The notes beneath the pieces are model-generated. The model had not been told where the DNA came from and ran no database searches. It saw nothing but the letters and a program-made list of their open reading frames with translations. Source: Oscillospiraceae bacterium (GTDB lineage: Bacteria; Bacillota; Clostridia; Oscillospirales; CAG-272). Taken from it: a DNA stretch of 33,948 bases. Made by a program: the position numbers and the translations under genes. This document shows positions 1-6,567 of the stretch, piece after piece (position 1 is the first letter of the stretch; every line of letters starts with the position of its first letter). Where the stretch lies: the NCBI GenBank assembly GCA_015063545.1, contig SVTX01000020.1, positions 1 through 33,948 of the forward strand, in the 5' to 3' direction.

Positions 1-62
1 CCCTGTGTGTCCTGTACCGCCGAATCATTGTCCAATATTTCGGCGGTACAGGACACACAGGG
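1..62. repeat. Perfect 24-bp inverted repeat at window edge
   Basis: Positions 1-24 are the exact reverse complement of 39-62, separated by a 14-base loop. The right arm lies inside the plausible coding sequence of the sigma factor, so the left arm may be a fold-back copy. It could be a real hairpin, but a perfect palindrome at the very end of a sequence is also a classic assembly or amplification artefact. Confidence 0.9.
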
Positions 63-798
63 CGGGGCTGATGAAAGATTTTTAAGAAACAGGGAGCTTG
101 TTGCGAGAGCGCATGACGGAGACGAGGCGGCGCTTGAAGCTATCGTTGTGGAGAATATTCCGCTTGTGCGAAGCATAGCGCATAAATTCCGTGACAGAGG
201 GTGTGATTTTGAGGATCTGATGCAGATAGGCATTATGGGGATGATAAAAGCGGTGCGAAGCTTTGAGTATGACCGAGGGACTGCTTTTTCGACTTATGCC
301 GTGCCGCTTATTGTAGGCGAGATACGCAGGCATTTGCGAGATGACGGAATCATCAAGGTCAGCAGAAGCTACAAACGCATAGGTATCATGATAATGCGTG
401 AAAAAACCCGAATAATGAGCGAGGAGGGCAGAGACGCGGGAATTCATGAGCTTGCCAAGCTTGTCGGTGTGAGCGCGGAGGAGGCGGCTATGGCGATAGA
501 CGCAGTGAGCCCAATAGCATCGCTTTCCGAATGTGCTTACGGGGATAATTCTCAGACCTTTGGAGAGATAATTCCCGACAGAGCCGAGGCGGATGAGTTT
601 GAGAGGCTCAACGACAAGATAGCTTTGTCGCAAGCTATATCAAAAATGCCTCCCGAATGGCGAAAAATAGTGCTTCTTCGCTATTACCGCAACATGACGC
701 AGATGCAGGTTGCCGCAACACTTGGCATGACGCAGGTAAAGGTCTCACGCGAAGAGAAAAAGATAATGAATTTTTTGCGCGCGCAGATGTTGGGGTAA
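7..798 (+). CDS. sigF: Sporulation-type RNA polymerase sigma factor (SigF/SigG family), 5' end uncertain
   Basis: Sigma-70 family factor of the forespore SigF/SigG type, which directs RNA polymerase to sporulation promoters. Region 2 is clear: ENIPLVRSIAHKF near residues 49-61, the DLMQIGIMGMIKAV core-binding segment, FSTYAVPLIVGEIRRHLRDDG and the KVSRS motif characteristic of SigF/SigG/SigB. Region 4 at the C-terminus has LLRYYRNMTQMQVAATLGMT followed by QVKVSREEKK, a helix-turn-helix for -35 recognition. At about 263 residues it has the normal family length. SigF is preferred over SigG because the DDGIIKVSRS stretch resembles SigF, but the usual partners spoIIAA/spoIIAB lie outside the window. 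The only starts seen are GTG at 7 and TTG at 28, neither with a ribosome binding site, and the first 55 bases fall in the inverted repeat. The true N-terminus is therefore uncertain and the gene may continue upstream. Confidence 0.75.
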   Translation: MSCTAESLSNISAVQDTQGGADERFLRNRELVARAHDGDEAALEAIVVENIPLVRSIAHKFRDRGCDFEDLMQIGIMGMIKAVRSFEYDRGTAFSTYAVPLIVGEIRRHLRDDGIIKVSRSYKRIGIMIMREKTRIMSEEGRDAGIHELAKLVGVSAEEAAMAIDAVSPIASLSECAYGDNSQTFGEIIPDRAEADEFERLNDKIALSQAISKMPPEWRKIVLLRYYRNMTQMQVAATLGMTQVKVSREEKKIMNFLRAQMLG

Positions 799-862
799 AA
801 GGAGTGCAGAGTGGAGAGCGCAGATGAAGTGCAGAGTTAAGAATGCAGAGTGCAGAGTTAAT
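799..862. repeat. TGCAGAG-type interspersed short repeat cluster
   Basis: Directly after the sigma factor stop there are four or more copies of a GTGCAGAGT-like word in loose tandem. The same word recurs at 5570-5590 and, in reverse complement, inside the decarboxylase gene at 25506-25545. No gene is visible here. It looks like a dispersed genomic repeat, not a functional site of the sigma gene. Confidence 0.7.
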
Positions 863-948
863 GTAGTAGGGGACGGCGCCCTCGACGTCCCGAAAATAAT
901 CGGCAATAGATTGCAAAACGGGCTGTCGAAGGCGCAAGCCCCTACGAC
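863..948. repeat. MITE-like element with 30-bp imperfect terminal inverted repeats
   Basis: Bases 863-892 pair with 919-948 as imperfect inverted repeats sharing GTAGGGG, CGCC, TCGAC and CCCG blocks, around an AT-rich centre (893-918). The layout, a GC-rich stem-loop beside TGCAGAG repeats, resembles a small palindromic interspersed repeat. There is no coding potential. Confidence 0.65.
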
Positions 949-1000
949 AGAATAATCGCACATACAGAAATAATCGAAAATGGTGCATACTCATCCGTCG

Positions 1001-1048
1001 GCATAGCCGACACGCACTAACGAAGTTTGTGCAGTTATCTCACAAGGG
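1001..1048 (+). other. Structured intergenic segment with two small hairpins
   Basis: Just before the terminator, GTCGGC-ATA-GCCGAC folds into a hairpin, followed by a second stem of the form GCAC..AAC-GAA-GTT..GTGC. The segment shares the AACGAAGT word (in reverse complement ACTTCGTT) with elements at 5403-5502 and 22893-22958. It is probably another repeat or the 3' end of an untranslated transcript. No known riboswitch was recognised. Confidence 0.4.
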
Positions 1049-1054
1049 AAGGCT

Positions 1055-1086
1055 AACAGGCGGTGCTTTGGCACCGCCTGTTTTAT
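1055..1086 (+). terminator. Intrinsic terminator
   Basis: A 12-bp perfect stem, AACAGGCGGTGC with its complement, closes a TTTG tetraloop (1067-1070) and is followed by a short T-rich tail. It would end transcripts coming from the sigma factor before the permease promoter. Confidence 0.85.
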
Positions 1087-1110
1087 ATGCCAAATATGGC
1101 AAATTGTGTA

Positions 1111-1139
1111 TTGACAAACCCGAATTTATATTGTAAAAT
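1111..1139 (+). promoter_or_regulatory. SigA-type promoter of the DMT permease
   Basis: TTGACA at 1111-1116 and TAAAAT at 1134-1139 are separated by exactly 17 bases, 27 bases upstream of the permease start codon. Confidence 0.85.
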
Positions 1140-1166
1140 GAGTTAATATAAATTTCGGAGACAGAC

Positions 1167-2183
1167 ATGATATACTATATACTCGTTTTACTTTCCGCGC
1201 TATGCTATGCCGTGCAATTTGCCGCCAATAAGGCATACCAATCAAAAAAAGGCTCTGCCGTTAAGACCTCGCTCAAATTTATTGCGTTCAAGGGTACTGT
1301 CGCGGCGGTGGTTTTCTTCTTCGTCGCATGGATAATGTACGGCAGACCGCTGACGCTACACCCAATGTCCGTGATTTTGGCGTGTATTGCATCGCTTCTC
1401 GGATGCGCGTGTTGGATACTCGGATTTGTAATTTTCAAGTACGGCAGCATGTCCATATTTTCTACCTTCCTCATGATCGGTGGAATGACAGTGCCGTTTA
1501 TTTACTCGGCATTTCGCGGAGAAAGTCTCGGCGCACTTAAAATAATTGGCATAGTCCTCCTTGTCGGATCGCTTGTTTTCCCCCTCGCCGGCGGAAATCG
1601 TGGAGAGAAGAAGCGAATGGGGGAGAGAATGATATTCATTGTGCTGTGCGCATTGGTGTTCCTTTGTAACGGTGGAATGAGCGTGTTCTCCAGCATTCAT
1701 TCGGGAACGGATTTTGTTTGGTTTACCGAGGGAACAGTTGCAAAAATAATTCCCGATATTTCTATGAGCCGGGTAGAGGGTGTTGAATTTACAGTGCTTG
1801 TAAATGTTGCCAATGCAGTTTTCTGTTCTGTAGCGCTTGGTATAGTGTCTCTTGTCGACGCACGCAAAAAAAGCGCAAACAACGCAATAATGCCGCAGGA
1901 GAAAGTCATTGAATCACCCCAAAGCAAGCGCTTTTGTGACGGCAAGACATATCTTTTTGCGCTTATAGTTGCATGTGCATTGCTTGATGCTGTCGCATTT
2001 ATTCTGATGAGAGTTGTTGATGCAAGCGGAGAGATAGTTTCGGTAAAATATCCGATACAGACGGCATTCACCGTTGTGCTTTCGGCTGTTGTGGGATTTG
2101 TTGCGTTTAGAGAAAAGCCCTCGCGCCTTGCGCTGACAGGACTTATAATTACTTTCGCTTCTACTTTTTTGTTCGTGTTTTAA
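1167..2183 (+). CDS. EamA/DMT-superfamily membrane transporter
   Basis: Predicted drug/metabolite-transporter-type integral membrane protein of 338 residues with about ten hydrophobic segments. It starts MIYYILVLLSALCYAVQFAANK, continues with helix pairs such as ILACIASLLGCACWILGFVIF and IIGIVLLVGSLVFPLAGG, and ends in FTVVLSAVVGFVAFREKPSR plus a last helix. The repeated helix-turn pattern and the REKPSR-type end of the penultimate helix are typical of DMT permeases. A basic cytoplasmic loop (ARKKSAN, then KVIESPQSKRF) separates the halves. The ATG at 1167 has a CGGAG ribosome site six bases upstream and its own consensus promoter, so it is a single-gene unit bounded by hairpins. The substrate cannot be told from sequence. 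The family could also be described as a putative sugar or multidrug permease. Confidence 0.75.
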   Translation: MIYYILVLLSALCYAVQFAANKAYQSKKGSAVKTSLKFIAFKGTVAAVVFFFVAWIMYGRPLTLHPMSVILACIASLLGCACWILGFVIFKYGSMSIFSTFLMIGGMTVPFIYSAFRGESLGALKIIGIVLLVGSLVFPLAGGNRGEKKRMGERMIFIVLCALVFLCNGGMSVFSSIHSGTDFVWFTEGTVAKIIPDISMSRVEGVEFTVLVNVANAVFCSVALGIVSLVDARKKSANNAIMPQEKVIESPQSKRFCDGKTYLFALIVACALLDAVAFILMRVVDASGEIVSVKYPIQTAFTVVLSAVVGFVAFREKPSRLALTGLIITFASTFLFVF

Positions 2184-2184
2184 A

Positions 2185-2221
2185 AAATCGGACTGTTTTC
2201 TTTACGAAAACAGTCCGATTT
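2185..2221. terminator. Bidirectional terminator between convergent genes
   Basis: A 16-bp perfect stem (2185-2200 with 2206-2221) and five-base loop lies between the convergent permease and dapB genes. On the minus strand the stem is followed by a run of T residues, so it terminates dapA-dapB most convincingly; on the plus strand it closes the permease unit. Confidence 0.85.
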
Positions 2222-2224
2222 GAA

Positions 2225-2977
2225 TTATATCAATCCCTCAAACATATTATCCATATTATACATTCCTGCGCTCTTGCCTATGATAAACTCCGCCGCGCGG
2301 AGTGCGCCTGTGGCAAAAAGTTCACGTGAGGATGCGGAGTGGGAAATAGTCAGAACCTCGTCCTTGCCTGCGAAAAGCACTTCATGTTCACCGATAATGC
2401 TTCCGCCGCGAATAGCGGAAATGCCTATCTCCTTTTGTTCGCGCTTTTTGCGAACGGTCGAACGGTCGTAAACATATTCGCTTTCTGTTCGTGTTTCTGA
2501 AATAGCATCCGCAATCATCAGAGCAGTACCGCTGGGAGCGTCAAGTTTATTGTGATGGTGCTTTTCTATAATTTCAACATCGTAGTCCATTCCGAGCGCG
2601 GCAGATGCCTTTTTACAAAGAGCAATCAAGAGATTTACACCGAGAGACATGTTGCGGGAGAAGAACACGGGAATGCTCTTTGCCGCTTCATACATTACAT
2701 TATATTCTTCTTCCGTGTGGCCTGTGGTGCAAATAACGCAGGGAACGTTGTTTTTCACAGCATAGTCCATTATCGCGGGAAGCGCGGTGTGGTGAGAAAA
2801 ATCAATTATTACATCAGGTATCTCGGCTGCATCGGCTATATTCGTATAAACGGGAAAGTTACTTGTTCCCGCATTTATATCTGTACCGGATATGACCGTC
2901 AAGTCGGTGTTTTGTGTGGCGGCAAGAACTGCGCGTCCCATGCGTCCGTGACATCCTGATAGAAGAATTTTCGTCAT
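2225..2977 (-). CDS. dapB: 4-hydroxy-tetrahydrodipicolinate reductase
   Basis: DapB reduces hydroxy-tetrahydrodipicolinate with NAD(P)H in the diaminopimelate/lysine pathway in the cytoplasm. The 250-residue protein has the N-terminal nucleotide-binding motif GCHGRMGRAV, the VIIDFSHHTA segment, CVICTTGHTEEE, and the catalytic and substrate-binding signature EKHHHNKLDAPSGTAL near residues 138-153, where the His pair and Lys are the key residues. Length is normal for Firmicutes. It follows dapA by 22 bases with an AAAGGA ribosome site, so the two genes form one lysine-riboswitch-controlled operon, closed by the hairpin at 2185-2221. No anomaly is seen. Confidence 0.97.
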   Translation of the reverse strand: MTKILLSGCHGRMGRAVLAATQNTDLTVISGTDINAGTSNFPVYTNIADAAEIPDVIIDFSHHTALPAIMDYAVKNNVPCVICTTGHTEEEYNVMYEAAKSIPVFFSRNMSLGVNLLIALCKKASAALGMDYDVEIIEKHHHNKLDAPSGTALMIADAISETRTESEYVYDRSTVRKKREQKEIGISAIRGGSIIGEHEVLFAGKDEVLTISHSASSRELFATGALRAAEFIIGKSAGMYNMDNMFEGLI

Positions 2978-2999
2978 TTCAAATTCCTATCCTTTAAAT

Positions 3000-3896
3000 T
3001 TATTTGATGAGCTTGTAGTCCTTGAGAATTGCTTCGAGCTTTGCGCGGTTGGAATCTTCCATCTCGCAAAGAGGAAGTCTCATTTCCTCAGAGCAAAGAT
3101 TCATCATGCCGCAAGCTGTCTTTACAGGTACTGGGTTGACCTCGATAAAGAGGGAGTTCATGAGCTTCAAGTAATCAAGCTGCATTCTCATGCTCTTGTT
3201 TACATCTCCGTCAAACCATGCCTGACAAAGCTCATGCATCTCGCGAGGGAGAATGTTCGAGAATACCGAAATTACGCCCTTACCGCCAAGAGAGAGTATC
3301 GGTACGACCTGGTCGTCGTTGCCCGAATAGATGTCAAGATAATCTCCGCATTCGTCGGCTATCTGCGCGATAGCAGAGAGATTGCCTGAGGCTTCCTTGG
3401 TAGCTACGATATTTTCGTGCTTCATAAGTTCCTTATATACGGGAAGGGAAATGTTACATCCTGTACGTGAAGGCACGTTGTAGAGAATAACAGGCTTATC
3501 TACAGCGTCAGCTGTCGCGGTAAAGTTCTTTATAAGTCCCTTGGGAGTTGCTTTATTGTAGTAAGGTGTTACTACAAGCAGAGCGTCTGCGCCTACAGCG
3601 CATGCCTCGCGGGAGAGGTCGATGCCGTAAGCGGTGTCGTTTGAACCGGTTCCTGCAATAACGGGTACGCGTCCGTTTACGCGTTCGACCGCGTATTTGA
3701 TAACTCCGATGTGTTCATCGTCCGTAAGTGTGCTTGCCTCGCCTGTTGTGCCTGCGACTACAAGAGCATCAATACCTCCGTCAAGCTGAAAATCTATAAG
3801 CGAGCCAAAGGTGTCGTAGTCAACTAAGCCATTCTTGAATGGAGTTACTATCGCTGTTGCGGCGCCTGTGAAAACTGTTTTCTTAAATTTACTCAT
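3000..3896 (-). CDS. dapA: 4-hydroxy-tetrahydrodipicolinate synthase
   Basis: DapA condenses pyruvate with aspartate semialdehyde, the first committed step to diaminopimelate and lysine. The 298-residue TIM-barrel protein shows GTTGEASTL near residues 50-58 (substrate-binding Thr-Thr pair), VVTPYYNKATPKG with the active-site Tyr, YNVPSRTG, and the Schiff-base lysine in ATKEASG. The ATG at 3896 is preceded on the minus strand by GAAAGGAAAAT. It is the first gene of a dapA-dapB operon; its leader holds a lysine riboswitch and an attenuator hairpin, so expression should fall when lysine is plentiful. Length and motifs are complete. Confidence 0.97.
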   Translation of the reverse strand: MSKFKKTVFTGAATAIVTPFKNGLVDYDTFGSLIDFQLDGGIDALVVAGTTGEASTLTDDEHIGVIKYAVERVNGRVPVIAGTGSNDTAYGIDLSREACAVGADALLVVTPYYNKATPKGLIKNFTATADAVDKPVILYNVPSRTGCNISLPVYKELMKHENIVATKEASGNLSAIAQIADECGDYLDIYSGNDDQVVPILSLGGKGVISVFSNILPREMHELCQAWFDGDVNKSMRMQLDYLKLMNSLFIEVNPVPVKTACGMMNLCSEEMRLPLCEMEDSNRAKLEAILKDYKLIK

Positions 3897-3935
3897 ATCT
3901 ATTTTCCTTTCGTGTGTGATTTTATTTTATGCCAA

Positions 3936-3960
3936 GAAAAAAACCGGTACGAGCCGGCTG
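3936..3960 (-). terminator. Attenuator terminator of the lysine riboswitch
   Basis: On the minus strand GCCGG and CCGGT pair around a CTCGTA loop and are followed by seven T residues, 40 bases before the dapA start. It sits downstream of the lysine aptamer and is the likely expression-platform terminator. A second potential stem at about 3974-4005 (GTATT with AATAC and flanking CGG/CCG) may serve as the competing structure. Confidence 0.7.
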
Positions 3961-4021
3961 AAATTGTGTTTTTATACGGCGGGGTATTGCAAAAAAATAC
4001 TCCGTGTGATATAATAACAAA

Positions 4022-4200
4022 TATCAGATAGCTCTCCATGACCATCAGGTCTATGACAGTCACACGGCTGTGAACCGAGCAACCGACGCCGTTCAAGCCG
4101 ATTGAACGACACCTCGGCGTTTCACCCTCGCGCCACACTCTCAAACGGTCAACGGCGACCTTGAGCGCGTGCAGTTGTGATACGCACCTCTACCAATTTA
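4022..4200 (-). ncRNA. Lysine riboswitch (L box) upstream of dapA
   Basis: The minus-strand leader of dapA carries the conserved L-box blocks in order: TAGAGGTGCG at the 5' side of P1 (about 4183-4192), GGTGAAACGCCGAGG in the core (about 4101-4122), CTGTCATAGA, and GAGAGCTATCTG at the 3' side of P1 (about 4024-4035). The core bases and the pairing ends match the known lysine aptamer. Lysine binding would favour the downstream attenuator and lower dapA-dapB transcription. The element is about 175 bases, the usual size. Confidence 0.92.
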
Positions 4201-4236
4201 TTATATGCGGAACGGACATATTCCGTATCCATCTTT

Positions 4237-4265
4237 ATAATAGCACATAATCATACGTTTGTCAA
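4237..4265 (-). promoter_or_regulatory. SigA-type promoter of the dapA-dapB operon
   Basis: Read on the minus strand, TTGACA (4265-4260), a 17-base spacer and TATTAT (4242-4237) form a near-perfect promoter. The start site near 4230 leaves about 30 bases before the lysine aptamer. Confidence 0.85.
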
Positions 4266-4288
4266 ATACTTTTTGAAATTTATATAAA
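4259..4288 (+). promoter_or_regulatory. Possible promoter of queA, overlapping the dapA -35
   Basis: TTGTCA at 4259-4264 and TATAAA at 4283-4288 are 18 bases apart and point to queA. The -35 hexamer overlaps the -35 of the divergent dapA promoter on the other strand, so the two promoters would compete for polymerase. The match is weaker than that of dapA. Confidence 0.45.
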
Positions 4289-4321
4289 AATTTTTGAATT
4301 GACACGAAAGGCGAAAACAAA

Positions 4322-5404
4322 ATGGAAAACAACGTCATTATAAATAAAAAATCCCCGACCGACCTGCTCCGTTCGGATTTTTACTATGATCTTCCCGAAG
4401 CTCTTATAGCGCAACACCCGATGGAGCAGCGTGACATGAGCAGACTTATGGTGCTGAACAGAGAAAAGGGGACTGTTGAGCACAGGCATTTTTACGATAT
4501 AATAGATTATCTCAACGAGGGAGATACTCTGGTCATAAACGACTCAAAGGTTATTCCTGCGCGTATCTACGGTCACGTAGAGGGCAGGGACGAGGCGGAT
4601 TTGGAGTTGCTTCTCCTCCGTCAGCGCGATCTTGATACATGGGAGTGCCTCGTCAAGCCGGGCAAGCGCGCGAGAATTGGTATGCGCTCAGTCTTTGGAG
4701 ATGGTGAGCTTATCGGCGAGGTGATTGATATCACCGACGAGGGCAACCGCATAATCAAGTTTGACTATGACCGCGAAAAGCATGAGAATATATACAACAT
4801 TTTGCATGTAATAGGTCTTATGCCCCTGCCTCCGTACATAACCGAGAGACTGACGGACAATTCGCGTTATCAGACTGTTTACGCAAACCGCGAGGGTTCG
4901 GCGGCGGCGCCCACGGCAGGGCTACATTTTACTCCCGAGCTTATGGAAAAAATAAGAGCGAAGGGAATAGCCATAGTACCTGTAATGCTCCATGTGGGAC
5001 TTGGTACGTTCCGCCCCGTAAAAGAGGATAGAATTGACGCGCACGTCATGCACACCGAGTATTTTTCAGTCTCCGAGGAGAGCGCGAGGATTATAAACGA
5101 ACGACGCGCCAAGGGCGGCAGAATTATTTGCGTTGGCACAACGTCAAGCCGCACACTTGAGAGTGTCACGGATGACGAGGGTGTTGTTCATGCTATGTCG
5201 GGAGATACGGGGATTTTCATTTATCCCGGTTATAAGTTCAAGGCGGTAGACGCGCTTATCACTAATTTCCATCTTCCTGAATCTACACTCATAATGCTTG
5301 TTTCAGCGTTTTATAATAAGGATAAAGTAATGGAGGCATATGAGTGTGCGGTGGAGGAGAAATACCGTTTCTTCTCTTTCGGTGACGCCATGTTGATTGT
5401 ATAA
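4322..5404 (+). CDS. queA: S-adenosylmethionine:tRNA ribosyltransferase-isomerase
   Basis: QueA transfers the ribosyl part of S-adenosylmethionine to preQ1 in tRNA, forming epoxyqueuosine in the anticodon wobble position. The 360-residue protein has the N-terminal signature [16 protein letters not shown], the [12 protein letters not shown] motif, [23 protein letters not shown], and the C-terminal FGDAMLI hallmark. The ATG at 4322 gives about 14 residues more than most homologues; a weak AAGGCG ribosome site lies 8-10 bases upstream. No tgt or queuosine gene is adjacent in this window. The 3' flank is unusual, with an interspersed element starting at the stop codon and a degraded second copy of the gene end. 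Confidence 0.96.
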   Translation: MENNVIINKKSPTDLLRSDFYYDLPEALIAQHPMEQRDMSRLMVLNREKGTVEHRHFYDIIDYLNEGDTLVINDSKVIPARIYGHVEGRDEADLELLLLRQRDLDTWECLVKPGKRARIGMRSVFGDGELIGEVIDITDEGNRIIKFDYDREKHENIYNILHVIGLMPLPPYITERLTDNSRYQTVYANREGSAAAPTAGLHFTPELMEKIRAKGIAIVPVMLHVGLGTFRPVKEDRIDAHVMHTEYFSVSEESARIINERRAKGGRIICVGTTSSRTLESVTDDEGVVHAMSGDTGIFIYPGYKFKAVDALITNFHLPESTLIMLVSAFYNKDKVMEAYECAVEEKYRFFSFGDAMLIV

Positions 5405-5502
5405 ATTGCCGTATACTTCGTTGTCAGGTGACTCAAATCCCTCGACATAGGTAACTATGCCGTCGGGGTTTTCGCATCCTTACGCCTCGTCTACGACAAT
5501 TT
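5403..5502. repeat. Structured interspersed element after queA
   Basis: AAATTGCCGTATAC at 5403-5416 pairs imperfectly with GTCTACGACAATTT at 5489-5502. Between them CTCGACATAG-GTAA-CTATG..GTCGGGG folds into an inner hairpin. The outside ends and the ACTTCGTT word recur in other intergenic elements of this window (about 1001-1048 and 22893-22958). There is no coding potential; it is probably a dispersed palindromic repeat. Confidence 0.6.
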
Positions 5503-5543
5503 TTACTCACCAACATTCAATTTTTCTTATATCGCATACATTA

Positions 5544-5569
5544 CGGGGATGCCATGTTTATAGAATAAA
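5544..5569 (+). pseudogene. Degraded second copy of the queA 3' end
   Basis: These 26 bases match 21 of 26 positions of the real queA end at 5380-5405 and would encode GDAMFIE plus a stop, parallel to GDAMLIV plus stop. It suggests that the repeat element at 5403-5502 entered, or recombined at, the end of queA and left a second tail behind. Confidence 0.5.
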
Positions 5570-5592
5570 GTGCAGAGTGCAGAGCGCACAGT
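5570..5592. repeat. TGCAGAG interspersed repeat (short copy)
   Basis: Two and a half tandem copies of a GTGCAGA word, the same word as at 799-862 and 25506-25545. It directly abuts the degraded queA tail. Confidence 0.6.
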
Positions 5593-5636
5593 GATATGGC
5601 TATCACGTTTTATAATCATTCATATTAACAAATTCA

Positions 5637-5706
5637 CCCTCGCGGCATTAGCGTGATGTCCTTAACGGACAAATCACGCTAATACCGCGAGGGGTTTGTT
5701 TTATTT
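5637..5706 (+). terminator. Long hairpin, likely terminator
   Basis: Bases 5637-5661 (CCCTCGCGGCATTAGCGTGA onward) pair with 5667-5693 over about 25 positions with a two-base bulge and one wobble, followed by TTTGTTTTATTT. It fits a strong intrinsic terminator for readthrough from queA before the next promoter, though the arms are unusually long and it could equally be a repeat. Confidence 0.7.
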
Positions 5707-5743
5707 GCACAAAAAAATTATTTAAATTTTGTCAACCTAAACA

Positions 5744-5772
5744 TTGACAAATATTTCACGTAGTGGTATAAT
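5744..5772 (+). promoter_or_regulatory. Perfect consensus promoter of the TetR gene
   Basis: TTGACA at 5744-5749 and TATAAT at 5767-5772 are separated by 17 bases: an exact sigma-A consensus, so it probably needs repression to be kept low. Confidence 0.9.
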
Positions 5773-5797
5773 TAACATGTACTAAATCATGATATAG

Positions 5798-5817
5798 TTC
5801 GCGAATGAGTTCGTGAA
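5798..5817 (+). promoter_or_regulatory. Twin palindromes, candidate TetR operator
   Basis: TTCGCGAA (5798-5805) and TTCGTGAA (5810-5817) are repeated with a 12-base centre-to-centre spacing, just downstream of the expected transcription start and upstream of the TetR-family start codon. Their position suits autorepression of the perfect promoter. This is inferred from position and symmetry only. Confidence 0.5.
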
Positions 5818-5847
5818 TTACATCAAAAACACGAGAGGAGGAAACCA

Positions 5848-6522
5848 ATGTCCCCTGCAGATAACGAAAAGGGCAGTGTAAGGTCGAGAGTTCTTCACAC
5901 CGCCGCAAAAATGTTTTTGGAAAAAGGCTACAGCCAATCCACAATGAGAGAAATATCACAAAATTCGGGAGTTAATTACGGCTCTCTGACCTTCGCCTTC
6001 AAGAGTAAAGAAAATATCCTTTGCGAGCTTGTCGCGTATGTTCTTGAAGGACAATTCGAGGCAACGCACAGGCTCCTTGATAGCATAACCGACGATAAAA
6101 TTCTTTTCTATGCCGCAGAGACCACGCTCCAGCTTTATATGGCAGAATCCTCTGAGCATATAAGGGAAATGTACTCGGTATCCTACTCGCTCCCGCACTC
6201 GTCGCAGATCATTTACCGCACGATAACGGGTAAGCTTGAGGACATATTCGGCGAGCATTTGCCACACCTTGAAACAAAGGATTTTTACGAGCGTGAGATC
6301 GCTTCGGGTGGAATTATGAGAGGATTTCTTACCGTACCGTGTGACATATACTTTACCATGGACAGAAAGGTCAAGAGCTTTCTTGAGACTACGTTCCTTG
6401 TGTACGAGGTGCCGAAGGAAAAGATAGATCAGGCGATAGAGTTCGTCTCCCGATTCGATTTTAAGACCATGGCGCAAAATGTGATCGACAATATGCTCTC
6501 ATATCTTGAGAGTAAGACATAA
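5848..6522 (+). CDS. TetR/AcrR-family transcriptional regulator
   Basis: A 224-residue regulator with an N-terminal TetR helix-turn-helix: RSRVLHTAAKMFLEKGYSQS, then TMREISQNSGVNYGSLTFAF and KSKENIL at about residues 12-55. The rest is an all-alpha ligand and dimerisation domain with no recognisable ligand signature. The ATG at 5848 has a strong GAGGAGG ribosome site. Position 39 bases ahead of a large secreted protein suggests it controls, or is co-transcribed with, that gene as well as itself. The exact consensus promoter and twin TTCG(C/T)GAA palindromes upstream fit negative autoregulation. The effector cannot be predicted from sequence. Confidence 0.9.
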   Translation: MSPADNEKGSVRSRVLHTAAKMFLEKGYSQSTMREISQNSGVNYGSLTFAFKSKENILCELVAYVLEGQFEATHRLLDSITDDKILFYAAETTLQLYMAESSEHIREMYSVSYSLPHSSQIIYRTITGKLEDIFGEHLPHLETKDFYEREIASGGIMRGFLTVPCDIYFTMDRKVKSFLETTFLVYEVPKEKIDQAIEFVSRFDFKTMAQNVIDNMLSYLESKT

Positions 6523-6567
6523 AATGAAATCAAATCCTATTTACAATAATCAGAAAGGAAAATGATT

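Noticed and set aside
3899..4144. A minus-strand frame upstream of dapA as a small gene
   Set aside because: It lies inside the lysine riboswitch and attenuator and has no ribosome site.
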